NCBI GenBank assembly: GCA_024690965.1
Contig: JAILOG010000016.1
Span: 124,001-188,000, forward strand
Reading direction: 5' to 3'
From: Clostridiales bacterium
Lineage (GTDB): Bacteria > Bacillota > Clostridia > Oscillospirales > Acutalibacteraceae
Length of the DNA stretch: 64,000 nucleotides
The notes below the pieces were generated by a model. The model made no database searches and had not been told where the DNA came from. It was given only the letters and a program-made list of their open reading frames with translations. Shown here in pieces: positions 26,521 to 35,254 of this stretch (position 1 is its first letter; every line of letters starts with the position of its first letter). A program made the position numbers and the translations under genes.

Positions 26521-26777
26521 TAAAACAATTTTTGCATAATACTTAAAACCATTGTAACCTCTGCGAAAATCCAAATAAAAATGTGTGTGACCATCGTGCA
26601 ACGGAAACGATTTTTAACAATTCAAGCTGATTTATGTAAAAAAATACCGAAACAGCGCATAAATACAGGCTGTTCGAGCATTTTTGTGATTAACGGATAA
26701 ATATACGGTAAAAGCTTTACATCATACCATCGATTTTTAATTTTATCTTATACATAATTCCTCTTATTCCGCGTCTT
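26521..26777. other. AT-rich gap without a recognisable gene
   Basis: This stretch lies between the xdh terminator and the first gene of the decayed mobile element. I see no open frame with a ribosome site, no clear promoter pair and no repeat. It probably holds the boundary of the element. Confidence 0.5.
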
Positions 26778-26978
26778 TTAACGCTTCAACCATATCGATG
26801 TGTTCTCAACCACATTGTCTCTTGTGAGCGCGTAAGTGCCGCCGAGCATCAACGCGCCTATAACTACGGCAATGATGATTTTGATACCTACTCCCACAAA
26901 AATTGCGCTTTGCTTTGACTTGCAAATTTTAAGGGTTTTATTCGCAAGTCGGGAAATCTCGCTTTTCATTCTGTTCAT
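26778..26978 (-). CDS. DUF6133-like small membrane protein of integrative elements
   Basis: A 66-residue protein with a basic N-terminal helix and one membrane segment (about 27-51, VGIKIIIAVVIGALMLGGTYAL). It resembles its neighbour upstream, which matches the small DUF6133 proteins commonly carried by Firmicutes conjugative elements. Its last 15 residues differ from the usual tail (no FNY-type ending), so it may be a diverged or decayed copy. Function is unknown. Confidence 0.6.
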   Translation of the reverse strand: MNRMKSEISRLANKTLKICKSKQSAIFVGVGIKIIIAVVIGALMLGGTYALTRDNVVENTSIWLKR

Positions 26979-26997
26979 AAGATTCCCCCTCCTCTCA

Positions 26998-27228
26998 TCA
27001 GCCGTTGTAGTTAAACAGGCTCTGAACCTTTGACACTACAGTCGGCATAATGGTTGTGTTAAAGAGTGCGTACAAGCCCGCAAGCAAGAGTGCGCCCATA
27101 ACTACGGCGATCAGGATTTTTACACCAGAGTCTACATAGCCCTCGGCTTTCTTGGTTGCGATTATTGTCTTTGCTGTGATGACAGCTGTGTTTGCTCTGT
27201 TTTTGATTTTGCTAAATAATTTTTTCAT
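26998..27228 (-). CDS. DUF6133-family small membrane protein
   Basis: A 76-residue protein: charged N-terminal amphipathic helix, then KAEGYVDSGVKILIAVVMGA leading into a single membrane span and an FNYNG ending, the typical shape of DUF6133 proteins of integrative conjugative elements. It lies 19 bases before the related shorter gene; the two look like tandem duplicates. No activity is known. Confidence 0.75.
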   Translation of the reverse strand: MKKLFSKIKNRANTAVITAKTIIATKKAEGYVDSGVKILIAVVMGALLLAGLYALFNTTIMPTVVSKVQSLFNYNG

Positions 27229-27299
27229 AATAAAATACCTCTTTCTTTTATTAATTTTTTTGTTTTTTGGTTTGTTGTTTGTTGTGTTGAAATGATTGA

Positions 27300-27572
27300 T
27301 TATTCTTTTACTTTTGCGTCATAGGCTTTAAAGATTGCCGCTTCCATAGCGCGGCGAGCCTCATTAGTAATAGGATGAAAGACATCCTTGTACTGCGTGT
27401 TGCCTTTAGCGTCTTTATATGACTCACCGGGCATCGCAATATGCCTGCCGTTTTGGTTTTTGAAAACTCTTACGCCGTGTACATCGAACTGACCGTCCAT
27501 TGTCACAGAGCAGATCGCCTTGAGAGGCTTGCCATCCTTAAAAGTCTTGTGGATTTTGACTTCAAAATTCAT
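27300..27572 (-). CDS. SpoVG-family protein of the mobile element
   Basis: A 90-residue SpoVG-domain protein (VKIHKTFKDGKPLKAICSVT, VRVFKNQNGRHIAMPGESY, and a VFHPITNEARRAMEAAIFKA tail). Chromosomal SpoVG is an RNA/DNA-binding regulator, but this variant with the YKD-KGN-QYKDVFHP insert is the type carried by conjugative elements. The ATG at 27572 follows GGAGGG; a longer frame upstream lacks a site. Confidence 0.82.
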   Translation of the reverse strand: MNFEVKIHKTFKDGKPLKAICSVTMDGQFDVHGVRVFKNQNGRHIAMPGESYKDAKGNTQYKDVFHPITNEARRAMEAAIFKAYDAKVKE

Positions 27573-27631
27573 GCTTTTTTCCCTCCTTCCTTTTTTAGGG
27601 ATTTCTATACAAAATGGGCGCAACAGGGCAA

Positions 27632-27661
27632 TAAAAAAGAGCCGAGATTTTCATCTCAGCC
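27632..27661 (-). terminator. Terminator after the ParA-dockerin gene
   Basis: On the minus strand GGCTGAGAT pairs with ATCTCGGC around a short loop (27641-27661), followed by a run of six T at 27633-27638. Confidence 0.75.
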
Positions 27662-27720
27662 CGTGCGCACATTTTTTATGTCCATGCGTTCCTTTGTCAG
27701 CATATTAAATTGTATTTTTC

Positions 27721-28575
27721 TCAGAATTTTTCAATTATTCTTGCTATATATTTCTGCATTGTCGTGACATCAAGCATTGTTATTTCGCCGTCACGGTTTA
27801 CATCCGCAAGCCTTATTTGTTCAGGTGTAAGCACCGTAAGGCTTGCGATATGCTTCTGCAACATCACTACATCAAGCATCGTAACATTCTTATCATTGTC
27901 TACATCTCCGAGCATCTTTTCAGTTGATACGGCTATGCCTACGCTTTCTTTGCCGGCATAGGTTGTTTCGGGTTCGGGGATATTTGTGTTTTCGGCTACA
28001 AGCGTTAACACTATCCCGTCAATCCTTAGCTTCGGGTTAATTTGCTTTCGCACCTTGCTGATTGTTCTCGTGAGCTGCGTCATTCCTTTAAGCGGCAGAT
28101 AATGCGCTTGCACAGGAATGATTACTGAATCCGCGGCTGTGAAAGCATTAACGGTAATCATACCCAAGCTTGGCATACAGTCGAGCAGAATGTAGTCATA
28201 TCTGTCTTTTATGCTGTTAAGATACATAGCAAGAATACGCTCACGGTTCATAGTCGATACAAGCTGTAAATCCATACTTGAAAGCTCAATGTTCGCGGGC
28301 AAAAGATCGACGCCTTCCGGCTGATGAATGATTCCTTCATCCGGCAGCAGCTCGTCATCTTCGATGACTTTTTGCATAATGGTAGAAATCGTTGTTTCAA
28401 TCTCATCGTTGTCCTGATAGCCGCAACAAATCGTCAAGTCACCCTGTGGATCACAATCGACAAGCAAAACGCGTTTTCCAGCGCGTGCAAGACCTACACC
28501 GAGGTTAAAGGTCGTTGTGGTTTCGCCGACGCCACCCTTTTGGTTGACTACGGCAATTACTTTGCAGTTGCTCAT
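27721..28575 (-). CDS. ParA-like ATPase fragment fused in frame to a dockerin
   Basis: A 284-residue chimera. Residues 1 to about 198 match ParA/Soj partition ATPases of integrative elements (VIAVVNQKGGVG, LLVDCDPQGDLT, DYILLDCMPSLGM, VIIPVQAHYLPLKGM). The sequence then switches near TLVAENTN to a Pro/Glu linker and a complete type I dockerin at about 222-282 (GDVDNDKNVTMLDVVMLQ; DVNRDGEITMLDVTTMQ). The ParA C-terminus is missing. In the Walker A motif the usual KGGVGKT reads KGGVGET: Glu18 replaces the catalytic lysine. There is no signal peptide. The start at 28575 follows AAAGGAG. It is either a recombination relic or a cytoplasmic protein with a surface-assembly module; activity as an ATPase is doubtful. 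Confidence 0.8.
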   Translation of the reverse strand: MSNCKVIAVVNQKGGVGETTTTFNLGVGLARAGKRVLLVDCDPQGDLTICCGYQDNDEIETTISTIMQKVIEDDELLPDEGIIHQPEGVDLLPANIELSSMDLQLVSTMNRERILAMYLNSIKDRYDYILLDCMPSLGMITVNAFTAADSVIIPVQAHYLPLKGMTQLTRTISKVRKQINPKLRIDGIVLTLVAENTNIPEPETTYAGKESVGIAVSTEKMLGDVDNDKNVTMLDVVMLQKHIASLTVLTPEQIRLADVNRDGEITMLDVTTMQKYIARIIEKF

Positions 28576-28650
28576 TTTGGACATCTCCTTTACAATAAAA
28601 TTCATACCACTGAGCAAGTGGATATGTATAAAGCAAGGACAAATAAAAAA

Positions 28651-28692
28651 AGACCGAACTCTCTCTATTATGTAATAAAGAAATTTCGGTCT
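28651..28692 (-). terminator. Hairpin upstream of the ParA-dockerin gene
   Basis: AGACCGAA at 28651-28658 pairs with TTCGGTCT at 28685-28692. On the minus strand it is followed by seven T, so it would end a transcript coming from the right, or attenuate the ParA-dockerin transcript. Confidence 0.6.
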
Positions 28693-28738
28693 TAAATGAC
28701 ACATATTTAATTGTACAAAGGGTTAGAAAATTTTCGAC

Positions 28739-28760
28739 GGTTCGAGTCCTGCTACCGCAC
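28739..28760 (+). other. tRNA 3'-end-like fragment, possible attachment site remnant
   Basis: The 22 bases read as a T-loop (GGTTCGAGTCC) followed by an acceptor-strand-like TGCTACCGCAC. The upstream bases do not complete the T stem or the rest of a tRNA. Such 3'-end copies are left by elements that integrate in tRNA genes. It lies beside the decayed element and two intact tRNA genes. Confidence 0.35.
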
Positions 28761-28874
28761 AATTTTAACCCATTTTGGGCATTATTTTTCAAGTTTGAAA
28801 ATGGTCTTAAAAACGCAAAAACCCCAGTTAACAACTGAGGTTTTTGAGTGTTTTGCTTTTTCAAGCGATAAACA

Positions 28875-28964
28875 TGGCGGAGGACAAGAGATTCGAACTC
28901 TCGCGCCGGTTACCCGACCTACTCCCTTAGCAGGGGAGCCTCTTCACCACTTGAGTAATCCTCC
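28875..28964 (-). tRNA. tRNA-Ser (GCU)
   Basis: Class II tRNA on the minus strand: acceptor GGAGGAT/GTCCTCC, anticodon loop CTGCTAA giving GCU, a long variable arm, T-loop TTCGAAT and an encoded CCA. Confidence 0.95.
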
Positions 28965-28987
28965 GTTTAATGGTGAAAGTTTTAAAG

Positions 28988-29076
28988 TGGCGGAGAGGAA
29001 GGGATTCGAACCCTTGGTTCCTTTCGGAATCACTAGTTTTCAAGACTAGCTCCTTAAACCGCTCGGACACCTCTCC
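28988..29076 (-). tRNA. tRNA-Ser (UGA)
   Basis: Class II tRNA on the minus strand: acceptor GGAGAGG/CCTCTCC, anticodon loop CTTGAAA giving UGA, a variable arm with TTCCGAAAGGAA, T-loop TTCGAAT and an encoded CCA. It lies 23 bases upstream of tRNA-Ser(GCU) in one transcript. Confidence 0.95.
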
Positions 29077-29090
29077 GTACAACGCAAATG

Positions 29091-29119
29091 ATGATATCAT
29101 ATTTTGCACGTATTGTCAA
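29091..29119 (-). promoter_or_regulatory. Promoter for the tRNA-Ser pair
   Basis: On the minus strand a perfect TTGACA (29114-29119) and TATCAT (29091-29096) are 17 bases apart, about 15 bases before the first tRNA. Confidence 0.8.
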
Positions 29120-29257
29120 TAGATTTTTTGTAATTATTTGATTTTGGCTTTTTCAAATTAGTTAAAGAAAATACCAACATAATCTTTTAAGCTTGTGAAA
29201 AATGTTGTATAATATCTTTGAAATTTTAGAGTATCTATAGTGAAGGATGTGTATGTA

Positions 29258-30004
29258 ATGAAATACGATAACATTGAAAAAGCAAATATACTAAAGAATA
29301 TGCTTTCGTCTTCAAAAAGAGTAGTGTTTTTCGGCGGCGCCGGTGTATCCACCGAAAGCGGTATCCCGGATTTTCGCGGCACAAACGGTTTGTACGCCCA
29401 AAATGCCGACAACTACGGTATGCCTGCGGAATATCTGCTGAGCAATACCTGTCTTATGCGTGAGCCTGAGCTGTTTTTCGATTATTACAGAAACGCTATG
29501 CTCTACCCAAATGCAAAGCCAAATAAAGCCCATAAGGCACTTGCCGATTTAGAGAAAACAGGAAAACTCACCGCCGTTGTAACACAGAATATAGACGGGC
29601 TTCATCAGCTTGCAGGCAGCAAAACTGTGTTTGAGCTTCACGGCAGTGTAAAGCGCAATTACTGCTCTTTGTGCAAAGAAAAATATTCTCCGGATCATAT
29701 TCTGAATTCAAAAGGCGTACCACGCTGTGAGAAATGCGGCGGAATAATACGCCCTGATGTAGTGCTTTACGGAGAAGGGCTTGATAATAACACTTTTTTA
29801 CAGGCTGAGCTTCACATAGAGCGCGCGGACGTGCTTATTGTCGGCGGAACATCGCTTGTGGTACAGCCGGCGGCATCTTTAATAAACGCTTACAGAGGAA
29901 ATCACCTTGTTATTATCAACTATTCCCCCACGCCCTACGACCGGTATGCAGAGCTCGTTATACGGGATTCTGTAGGCGATGTTTTAAATGAAATTTGTAA
30001 TTAA
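29258..30004 (+). CDS. NAD-dependent protein deacylase (sirtuin)
   Basis: A 248-residue Sir2-family deacylase. The NAD-binding GAGVSTESGIPDFRG, the TQNIDGLHQLAG motif, the catalytic histidine in ELHGS, the zinc cysteines CSLC and CEKCGG, and the GTSLVVQPAA segment are all intact. It removes acetyl or acyl groups from lysines in the cytosol. ATG at 29258 is preferred, with AAGGATG upstream; a GTG at 29240 is an alternative. It is monocistronic, followed by the pgk promoter. Confidence 0.93.
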   Translation: MKYDNIEKANILKNMLSSSKRVVFFGGAGVSTESGIPDFRGTNGLYAQNADNYGMPAEYLLSNTCLMREPELFFDYYRNAMLYPNAKPNKAHKALADLEKTGKLTAVVTQNIDGLHQLAGSKTVFELHGSVKRNYCSLCKEKYSPDHILNSKGVPRCEKCGGIIRPDVVLYGEGLDNNTFLQAELHIERADVLIVGGTSLVVQPAASLINAYRGNHLVIINYSPTPYDRYAELVIRDSVGDVLNEICN

Positions 30005-30071
30005 TAACAGTCATATATTCAGTGCAATTTTATTCTACAACTAAAATGTGTTAAATAATTTAATAAAAGTA

Positions 30072-30100
30072 TTGAAAAATACACCAAATTAGGGTAAAAT
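30072..30100 (+). promoter_or_regulatory. Promoter for pgk-tpiA-gpmI
   Basis: TTGAAA at 30072-30077 and TAAAAT at 30095-30100 are separated by 17 bases, about 50 bases before the pgk ATG. Confidence 0.7.
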
Positions 30101-30148
30101 ATCGTTTGTGTTGATTTGTTAAATTTTTATCGAAAAGGAGACTATATA

Positions 30149-31342
30149 ATGAATTACTTAAACAAAAAATCTGTAGAAGATATTGATGTAAACGGCAAAA
30201 GAGTCCTTGTCCGCTGCGACTTTAACGTTCCGTTCGACGCAGACGGCAACATTACCGACACGAAGCGTATAGACGAGGCGCTCAAAACAATAAAGTATCT
30301 TTTAAGCAAAAACGCAAAAGTTATACTTTGCTCTCACCTCGGCAGACCCAAGGGCGAATTTAATATGAAATATTCTTTGGCACCCGTTGCGGCGTATTTA
30401 TCAAAGGCTTTGGGTATGGAAGTTAAAATGGCTAAAGACGTTATCGGCGAAAGCGCAAAATCAATTGCGGCTTCACTTAAAGAGGGCGAAGTTGAACTTA
30501 TTGAAAATGTTCGTTTCCACAAAGAAGAGGAAAAGAATGACCCCGCTTTCGCAAAAGAATTGGCTTCTATGGCTGAGATATACGTAAACGACGCTTTCGG
30601 CACCGCTCACCGCGCACACGCTTCCACTGCGGGAGTTGCGGATTATTTGCCTGCCGTATGCGGTTATCTTATTCAAAAAGAGATATCCGTTATGGGCGGC
30701 GCGCTTACAGAACCCAAAAGACCTTTTGCGGCTATTCTCGGCGGCGCAAAAGTAAGCGATAAAATAGGCGTTATCAACAACCTGCTTGATAAAGTAGATA
30801 TTCTCATCATCGGCGGCGGTATGTCTTATACGTTTATGAAAGCTCAGGGATACAGCGTAGGAACATCGCTTTGCGAAGAAGATAAATGCGAAATGGCTCT
30901 TAAAATGATGGATAAGGCAAAGGAAAAGGGAGTAAAATTCCTCTTGCCTGTTGATACTAAGGTCGCAACCGAATATGCTCCGGACGCGGAGTCCAAATAC
31001 GTGCTTTCAACAGAGATACCCGACGGCTGGATGGGTCTTGATATAGGTGAAGAAACAAGAAAAATATTCGCGGACGCAATAAAAGACGCGGCAACTGTTG
31101 TTTGGAACGGGCCTATGGGCGTTTCCGAGTGGGATAACTTTGCAGGTGGCACTATAGCAGTTGCAAAAGCGATCGCAGAAAGCGGCGCGATATCAATTAT
31201 CGGCGGCGGCGACAGCGCGGCGGCTATTGAAAAACTTGGCTTCGCGGATAAGATGACTCACATCTCTACAGGCGGCGGCGCTTCTTTGGAATTTTTGGAG
31301 GGTCTTGAGCTTCCGGGTATTGCCTGCCTTAACGAGAAATAA
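30149..31342 (+). CDS. pgk: Phosphoglycerate kinase
   Basis: Catalyses ATP formation from 1,3-bisphosphoglycerate in glycolysis. The 397-residue protein has the family signature [17 protein letters not shown], the basic-patch residues in SHLGRPKGE and [13 protein letters not shown], the [13 protein letters not shown] segment, and the nucleotide-binding [10 protein letters not shown] and [14 protein letters not shown] at 30149 follows AAGGAG. It opens a glycolytic operon with tpiA and gpmI. Confidence 0.98.
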   Translation: MNYLNKKSVEDIDVNGKRVLVRCDFNVPFDADGNITDTKRIDEALKTIKYLLSKNAKVILCSHLGRPKGEFNMKYSLAPVAAYLSKALGMEVKMAKDVIGESAKSIAASLKEGEVELIENVRFHKEEEKNDPAFAKELASMAEIYVNDAFGTAHRAHASTAGVADYLPAVCGYLIQKEISVMGGALTEPKRPFAAILGGAKVSDKIGVINNLLDKVDILIIGGGMSYTFMKAQGYSVGTSLCEEDKCEMALKMMDKAKEKGVKFLLPVDTKVATEYAPDAESKYVLSTEIPDGWMGLDIGEETRKIFADAIKDAATVVWNGPMGVSEWDNFAGGTIAVAKAIAESGAISIIGGGDSAAAIEKLGFADKMTHISTGGGASLEFLEGLELPGIACLNEK

Positions 31343-31380
31343 TTAATATATAAACAATAAAATAACAGCAAAAATCGCAT

Positions 31381-31410
31381 AGCCTCTCCCCTGTTTTTTC
31401 GGGAGAGGCT
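31381..31410. other. Strong hairpin between pgk and tpiA
   Basis: AGCCTCTCCC at 31381-31390 and GGGAGAGGCT at 31401-31410 form a perfect 10-bp stem with CTGTTTTTTC in the loop. There is no T run after it, so it is not a classical terminator. It may be a processing or stability element in the operon mRNA. Confidence 0.6.
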
Positions 31411-31440
31411 TGCGGTGCGCTGACAGGAGTGAATAGCATT

Positions 31441-32214
31441 ATGAATAAAAATTTACGCAAAGCCATATTGGCGGGAAACTGGAAAATGAACAAAAACCGC
31501 GCCGAAGCGGCTGAACTCATAAACGAGCTTAAACAAAGTGAAATAATCAGAAACGCAGATTGTGAAGTTATAATTTGCGTACCGTTTACAAACCTTGAAA
31601 CTGCGATCAGACTCACAGAAGGAACAAATATAAAGGTTGGCGCGCAAAACTGCCACTTTGAGAAAAGCGGCGCATTTACGGGAGAAATATCTGCCGATAT
31701 GCTCACAGAGATGGGTGTTGAATATGTAATAATCGGTCACAGTGAAAGAAGACAGTATTTCGGTGAAACAGATTTTACCGTAAACAAAAGAACATTGGCA
31801 GCGCTTAACGCAGGAATAAAAGTTATACTCTGCGTTGGTGAAACATTAGAGCAAAGAGACAACGGTATAACAGAAGAGATAGTTGCTATGCAGACAAAGA
31901 CAGCACTTAAGGACGTTACTGAAGAACAGCTCAAAAATGTAATAATCGCGTATGAACCCGTATGGGCTATCGGCACGGGCAGAACCGCTACATCACAGCA
32001 GGCAGCCGAGGTTTGCGGTTTTATAAGAAGTACCGTTGCGAATTTATACACAAAGAAAGCGGCAGACGGCGTTACAATACAATACGGCGGCTCTATGAAG
32101 CCCGCAAATGCCGACGAGCTTCTCTCTCAGGAAGATATAGACGGCGGTCTTATAGGCGGCGCGTCTCTTAAGTCCGCGGACTTTGAAGCGCTTGTAAAAT
32201 CGGCGTCCAAATAA
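31441..32214 (+). CDS. tpiA: Triosephosphate isomerase
   Basis: Interconverts dihydroxyacetone phosphate and glyceraldehyde 3-phosphate. The 257-residue TIM barrel shows AGNWKMNK (catalytic lysine), GHSERR (catalytic histidine), AYEPVWAIGTG (catalytic glutamate) and YGGSM-KPAN phosphate loop. ATG at 31441 follows GGAG by about 11 bases. It lies 21 bases before gpmI. Confidence 0.98.
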   Translation: MNKNLRKAILAGNWKMNKNRAEAAELINELKQSEIIRNADCEVIICVPFTNLETAIRLTEGTNIKVGAQNCHFEKSGAFTGEISADMLTEMGVEYVIIGHSERRQYFGETDFTVNKRTLAALNAGIKVILCVGETLEQRDNGITEEIVAMQTKTALKDVTEEQLKNVIIAYEPVWAIGTGRTATSQQAAEVCGFIRSTVANLYTKKAADGVTIQYGGSMKPANADELLSQEDIDGGLIGGASLKSADFEALVKSASK

Positions 32215-32235
32215 TAAGATTGAGAGGAAAACATA

Positions 32236-33753
32236 ATGAAAAAACCTTTGGCACTTATTATACTTGACGGATTTGGCATCGCGCCCGAAAAAGGCAACGC
32301 AATAAAGGCTGCGAAAAAGCCGAATATTGACAGATTGTTCTCATCAAACCCCATTACACAGATAGGCGCATCGGGTATGGACGTAGGTCTGCCCGACGGT
32401 CAAATGGGAAACAGTGAGGTAGGACACACAAATATCGGCGCAGGAAGAATTGTTTATCAGGAGCTTACAAGAATAACAAAATCCATAAAAGACGGCGACT
32501 TTTTTGAAAACCCCGCGCTTACAGGCGCGGTTGATAACGCAATAAAGAATAATTCTGCGCTTCATCTTTTCGGTCTGCTCTCGGACGGCGGTGTACACAG
32601 CCACAACACGCACATGTACGGAATACTTGAGCTTGCAAAACGTAAAGGCTTAAAAGAAGTATACATACACGCTTTTCTTGACGGACGTGACGTTCCTCCC
32701 AGCAGCGGTGCAGATTTTGTAAGAGAGTGTGAAGAAAAAGTCGCAGAAATCGGAGTAGGCAAAATCGCAACCGTAATGGGCAGATACTACGCTATGGACC
32801 GTGACAACCGCTGGGAACGCGTTGAAAAGGCTTACAGTGCGATCGTTTACGGCAAGGGCAACCACTGCGACAGTGCTGTTAAGGCTGTTGAAATGTCATA
32901 CGCAGACGGTGTAACGGACGAATTTGTTATTCCTACCGTAATTGACGGCGCAAAACCAATAAAAGCGAACGACAGCGTTATATTCTATAATTTCCGTCCC
33001 GACAGAGCAAGAGAAATAACAAGAACTTTTGTCGATCCCGAATTTAACGGATTTGAGCGCAAAAACGGATTTTTCCCGCTTACTTATGTTTGTATGACTC
33101 AATACGATGCTACAATGCCTAATGTTGAAATCGCATTTAAACCTCAGTCGCTTAAGAACACAATGGGAGAATACTTGTCCGCAAACGGTAAAACCCAGCT
33201 GAGAATCGCGGAAACTGAAAAGTACGCTCACGTTACATTTTTCTTTAACGGCGGCGTAGAAAAAACATACGAAGGCGAAGACAGAGTTTTAGTAGCATCG
33301 CCAAAGGTTGCAACTTATGACTTACAACCGGAAATGAGCGCATATGAAGTCGCGGAAAAATGCTGTGAAAGAATTGAAAGCGGAAAGTATGACGTTATTA
33401 TCTTAAATTTTGCAAACTGCGATATGGTTGGTCACACAGGCGTTTTTGAGGCGGCTGTAAAGGCTGTTGAGGCTGTTGATGAGTGTTTGGGCAAGGTTAT
33501 AGCTTCCATAGAAAAGATGGGCGGCAGTGCGATCATTACCGCGGACCACGGCAACGCCGACAGAATGTATGACGTTGACGGATCACCGTTTACGGCGCAC
33601 ACCACAAACCCCGTTCCCCTTTGCGTTGTTGGTTATAACTGCAAATTAAGACAAAGCGGCGGACGCCTCGCGGATATTGCGCCTACAATGCTTGAAATGA
33701 TGAATATGCCTAAACCTGTTGAAATGGACGGCGTAAGCCTTATAGAAAAATAA
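32236..33753 (+). CDS. gpmI: 2,3-bisphosphoglycerate-independent phosphoglycerate mutase
   Basis: Converts 3-phosphoglycerate to 2-phosphoglycerate through a phosphoserine intermediate with two manganese ions. The 505-residue protein has the alkaline-phosphatase-type metal site ([22 protein letters not shown]), the serine in [15 protein letters not shown], and the substrate-binding FLDGRDVPP and [14 protein letters not shown] segment. It is the last gene of the pgk operon and is followed by a terminator. Confidence 0.98.
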   Translation: MKKPLALIILDGFGIAPEKGNAIKAAKKPNIDRLFSSNPITQIGASGMDVGLPDGQMGNSEVGHTNIGAGRIVYQELTRITKSIKDGDFFENPALTGAVDNAIKNNSALHLFGLLSDGGVHSHNTHMYGILELAKRKGLKEVYIHAFLDGRDVPPSSGADFVRECEEKVAEIGVGKIATVMGRYYAMDRDNRWERVEKAYSAIVYGKGNHCDSAVKAVEMSYADGVTDEFVIPTVIDGAKPIKANDSVIFYNFRPDRAREITRTFVDPEFNGFERKNGFFPLTYVCMTQYDATMPNVEIAFKPQSLKNTMGEYLSANGKTQLRIAETEKYAHVTFFFNGGVEKTYEGEDRVLVASPKVATYDLQPEMSAYEVAEKCCERIESGKYDVIILNFANCDMVGHTGVFEAAVKAVEAVDECLGKVIASIEKMGGSAIITADHGNADRMYDVDGSPFTAHTTNPVPLCVVGYNCKLRQSGGRLADIAPTMLEMMNMPKPVEMDGVSLIEK

Positions 33754-33768
33754 TATTGATCTTATTAC

Positions 33769-33802
33769 CGCTCCAAGATAGTTAAAGTATTATCTTGGAG
33801 CG
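33769..33802 (+). terminator. Terminator after gpmI
   Basis: CGCTCCAAGATA at 33769-33780 and TATCTTGGAGCG at 33791-33802 are perfect 12-base arms, followed by a T-rich stretch. Confidence 0.85.
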
Positions 33803-33907
33803 AGTTTATTTGTAAAAAAACCGAAAAAGTGATGAAAAACTATATACAACAGCTGAAAAATACTGTAAAATTATATTTTGCAGATCATTTATAGCAAGGT
33901 GTTTAAC

Positions 33908-34711
33908 ATGGCAAAGATAATACCGCTTTTCAGCGGAAGCAAAGGCAACAGCTATTTTATAGGCTGCGGCTCTAAAGGAATACTTATAGACGCGGGACGA
34001 AGCGCAAAGCAATTATGCGAGGCTTTGTCGCATTACAACATAAACCCCGATTGTTTGGAAGCCATACTGATAACACATGAGCATATAGACCACATAAAGG
34101 GCTTACGTGTTTTCGCTTCCAACTGTCACGTTCCTGTGTATATGTCATACGGAACCTCAGAACAGCTTGCGTTAGACGGGCATTTAAAGGGCGTTTATAC
34201 CGAATATCTGCGAAAAGATAATGACGTTTATTCGTCTTTTAACACAGAAAGCTTTAATATTCAGCCATTTAAAACAAGCCACGATACGCCAGAGAGCACC
34301 TGCTATCGCATAACTGACAAAAGCGGAAGAATAACCGCTCTTGCTACCGACCTCGGCTACATATCCGACACGGTAAAAGAAAACCTGCTCGGAAGCGACG
34401 CCGTAATTTTGGAATCCAATCATGATGTCGGAATGCTCAGAAACGGGCCTTACCCCTATTTACTTAAACGCCGCATTTTATCGGACACGGGGCATCTTTC
34501 AAACGATGATTGCAGTGAAATATTGCCTCAGCTTGTCAAAGGCGGCACAACAAGATTTTTGCTGGCGCATTTAAGCCGAGAAAACAATTATCCGGATCTT
34601 GCGTATCACTGCGCGGCGGCAAAATTACAGGAACACGGTATGATATGCGATAAGGACTATATGCTGAGTATTGCCCCCGAAGATTATAACGGAACAATAA
34701 TATATATGTGA
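33908..34711 (+). CDS. MBL-fold metallohydrolase (YycJ/WalJ-like)
   Basis: A 267-residue metallo-beta-lactamase-fold protein. The N-terminus IIPLFSGSKGNSYFIG and the metal motif THEHIDHIKGL are typical of the YycJ/WalJ group, which in Firmicutes is often encoded near rlmH and is suggested to be a nuclease linked to cell-wall or DNA-repair functions. Further metal ligands are in TSHDTPES, ATDLGY and HLSREN. ATG at 33908 follows AAGGTG. It is 6 bases before rlmH, matching the known neighbourhood. Confidence 0.88.
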   Translation: MAKIIPLFSGSKGNSYFIGCGSKGILIDAGRSAKQLCEALSHYNINPDCLEAILITHEHIDHIKGLRVFASNCHVPVYMSYGTSEQLALDGHLKGVYTEYLRKDNDVYSSFNTESFNIQPFKTSHDTPESTCYRITDKSGRITALATDLGYISDTVKENLLGSDAVILESNHDVGMLRNGPYPYLLKRRILSDTGHLSNDDCSEILPQLVKGGTTRFLLAHLSRENNYPDLAYHCAAAKLQEHGMICDKDYMLSIAPEDYNGTIIYM

Positions 34712-34717
34712 GTAATT

Positions 34718-35197
34718 ATGAATGTTCAAATATTATGTATAGGAAAGCTTAAAGAAAAATATCTTAAAGATGCTTGCGAGGAGTACGCAAAGCGCCTTTC
34801 GCGTTACTGTAAATTCAGCGTTACCGAGCTTGACGAATATAAAACATCAGACAACCCCTCACAGTCTCAAATAGACGCTGTTATTGAAAATGAAGGCGAA
34901 AAAATAATTTCAAAACTTCCGAAAAACGCTAAAATAATCACACTTTGCATTGAGGGCAACCAAAAAAGCTCTGAGCAGCTCGCCGATTATATAAGCGAAG
35001 CCGCAGTAAACGGCTTTTGCGATATAGTTTTTGTTATCGGAGGCTCCTGGGGGCTTTCTGATAAGATCAAAGCATTAAGCGATTTAAGGCTTTCCATGTC
35101 AAAAATGACATTTCCCCATCAGCTTGCGAGAGTTATGCTGTGCGAACAGATTTACAGAAGCTTTAATATTTTAAACGGCGGAAAATATCATAAATAA
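34718..35197 (+). CDS. rlmH: 23S rRNA pseudouridine1915 N3-methyltransferase
   Basis: RlmH, a SPOUT methyltransferase that modifies pseudouridine 1915 of 23S rRNA. The 159-residue protein has the usual length, with the SAM-binding trefoil knot visible as VFVIGGSWGLSD and the closing MTFPHQLARVMLCEQIYR. It is coupled to the MBL-fold gene. Confidence 0.97.
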   Translation: MNVQILCIGKLKEKYLKDACEEYAKRLSRYCKFSVTELDEYKTSDNPSQSQIDAVIENEGEKIISKLPKNAKIITLCIEGNQKSSEQLADYISEAAVNGFCDIVFVIGGSWGLSDKIKALSDLRLSMSKMTFPHQLARVMLCEQIYRSFNILNGGKYHK

Positions 35198-35254
35198 TGC
35201 CTGTATGTAAATTGCCGCCTCTTTACACTAAAGTAAAAAAAAGCGGCATACGTG

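Noticed and set aside
28739..28760. Complete tRNA gene at the T-loop-like sequence
   Set aside because: Only the 3' end is present; no matching acceptor, D or anticodon arm upstream.
31381..31410. Terminator between pgk and tpiA
   Set aside because: No T run follows the stem on either strand and the operon order pgk-tpiA-gpmI argues for read-through.
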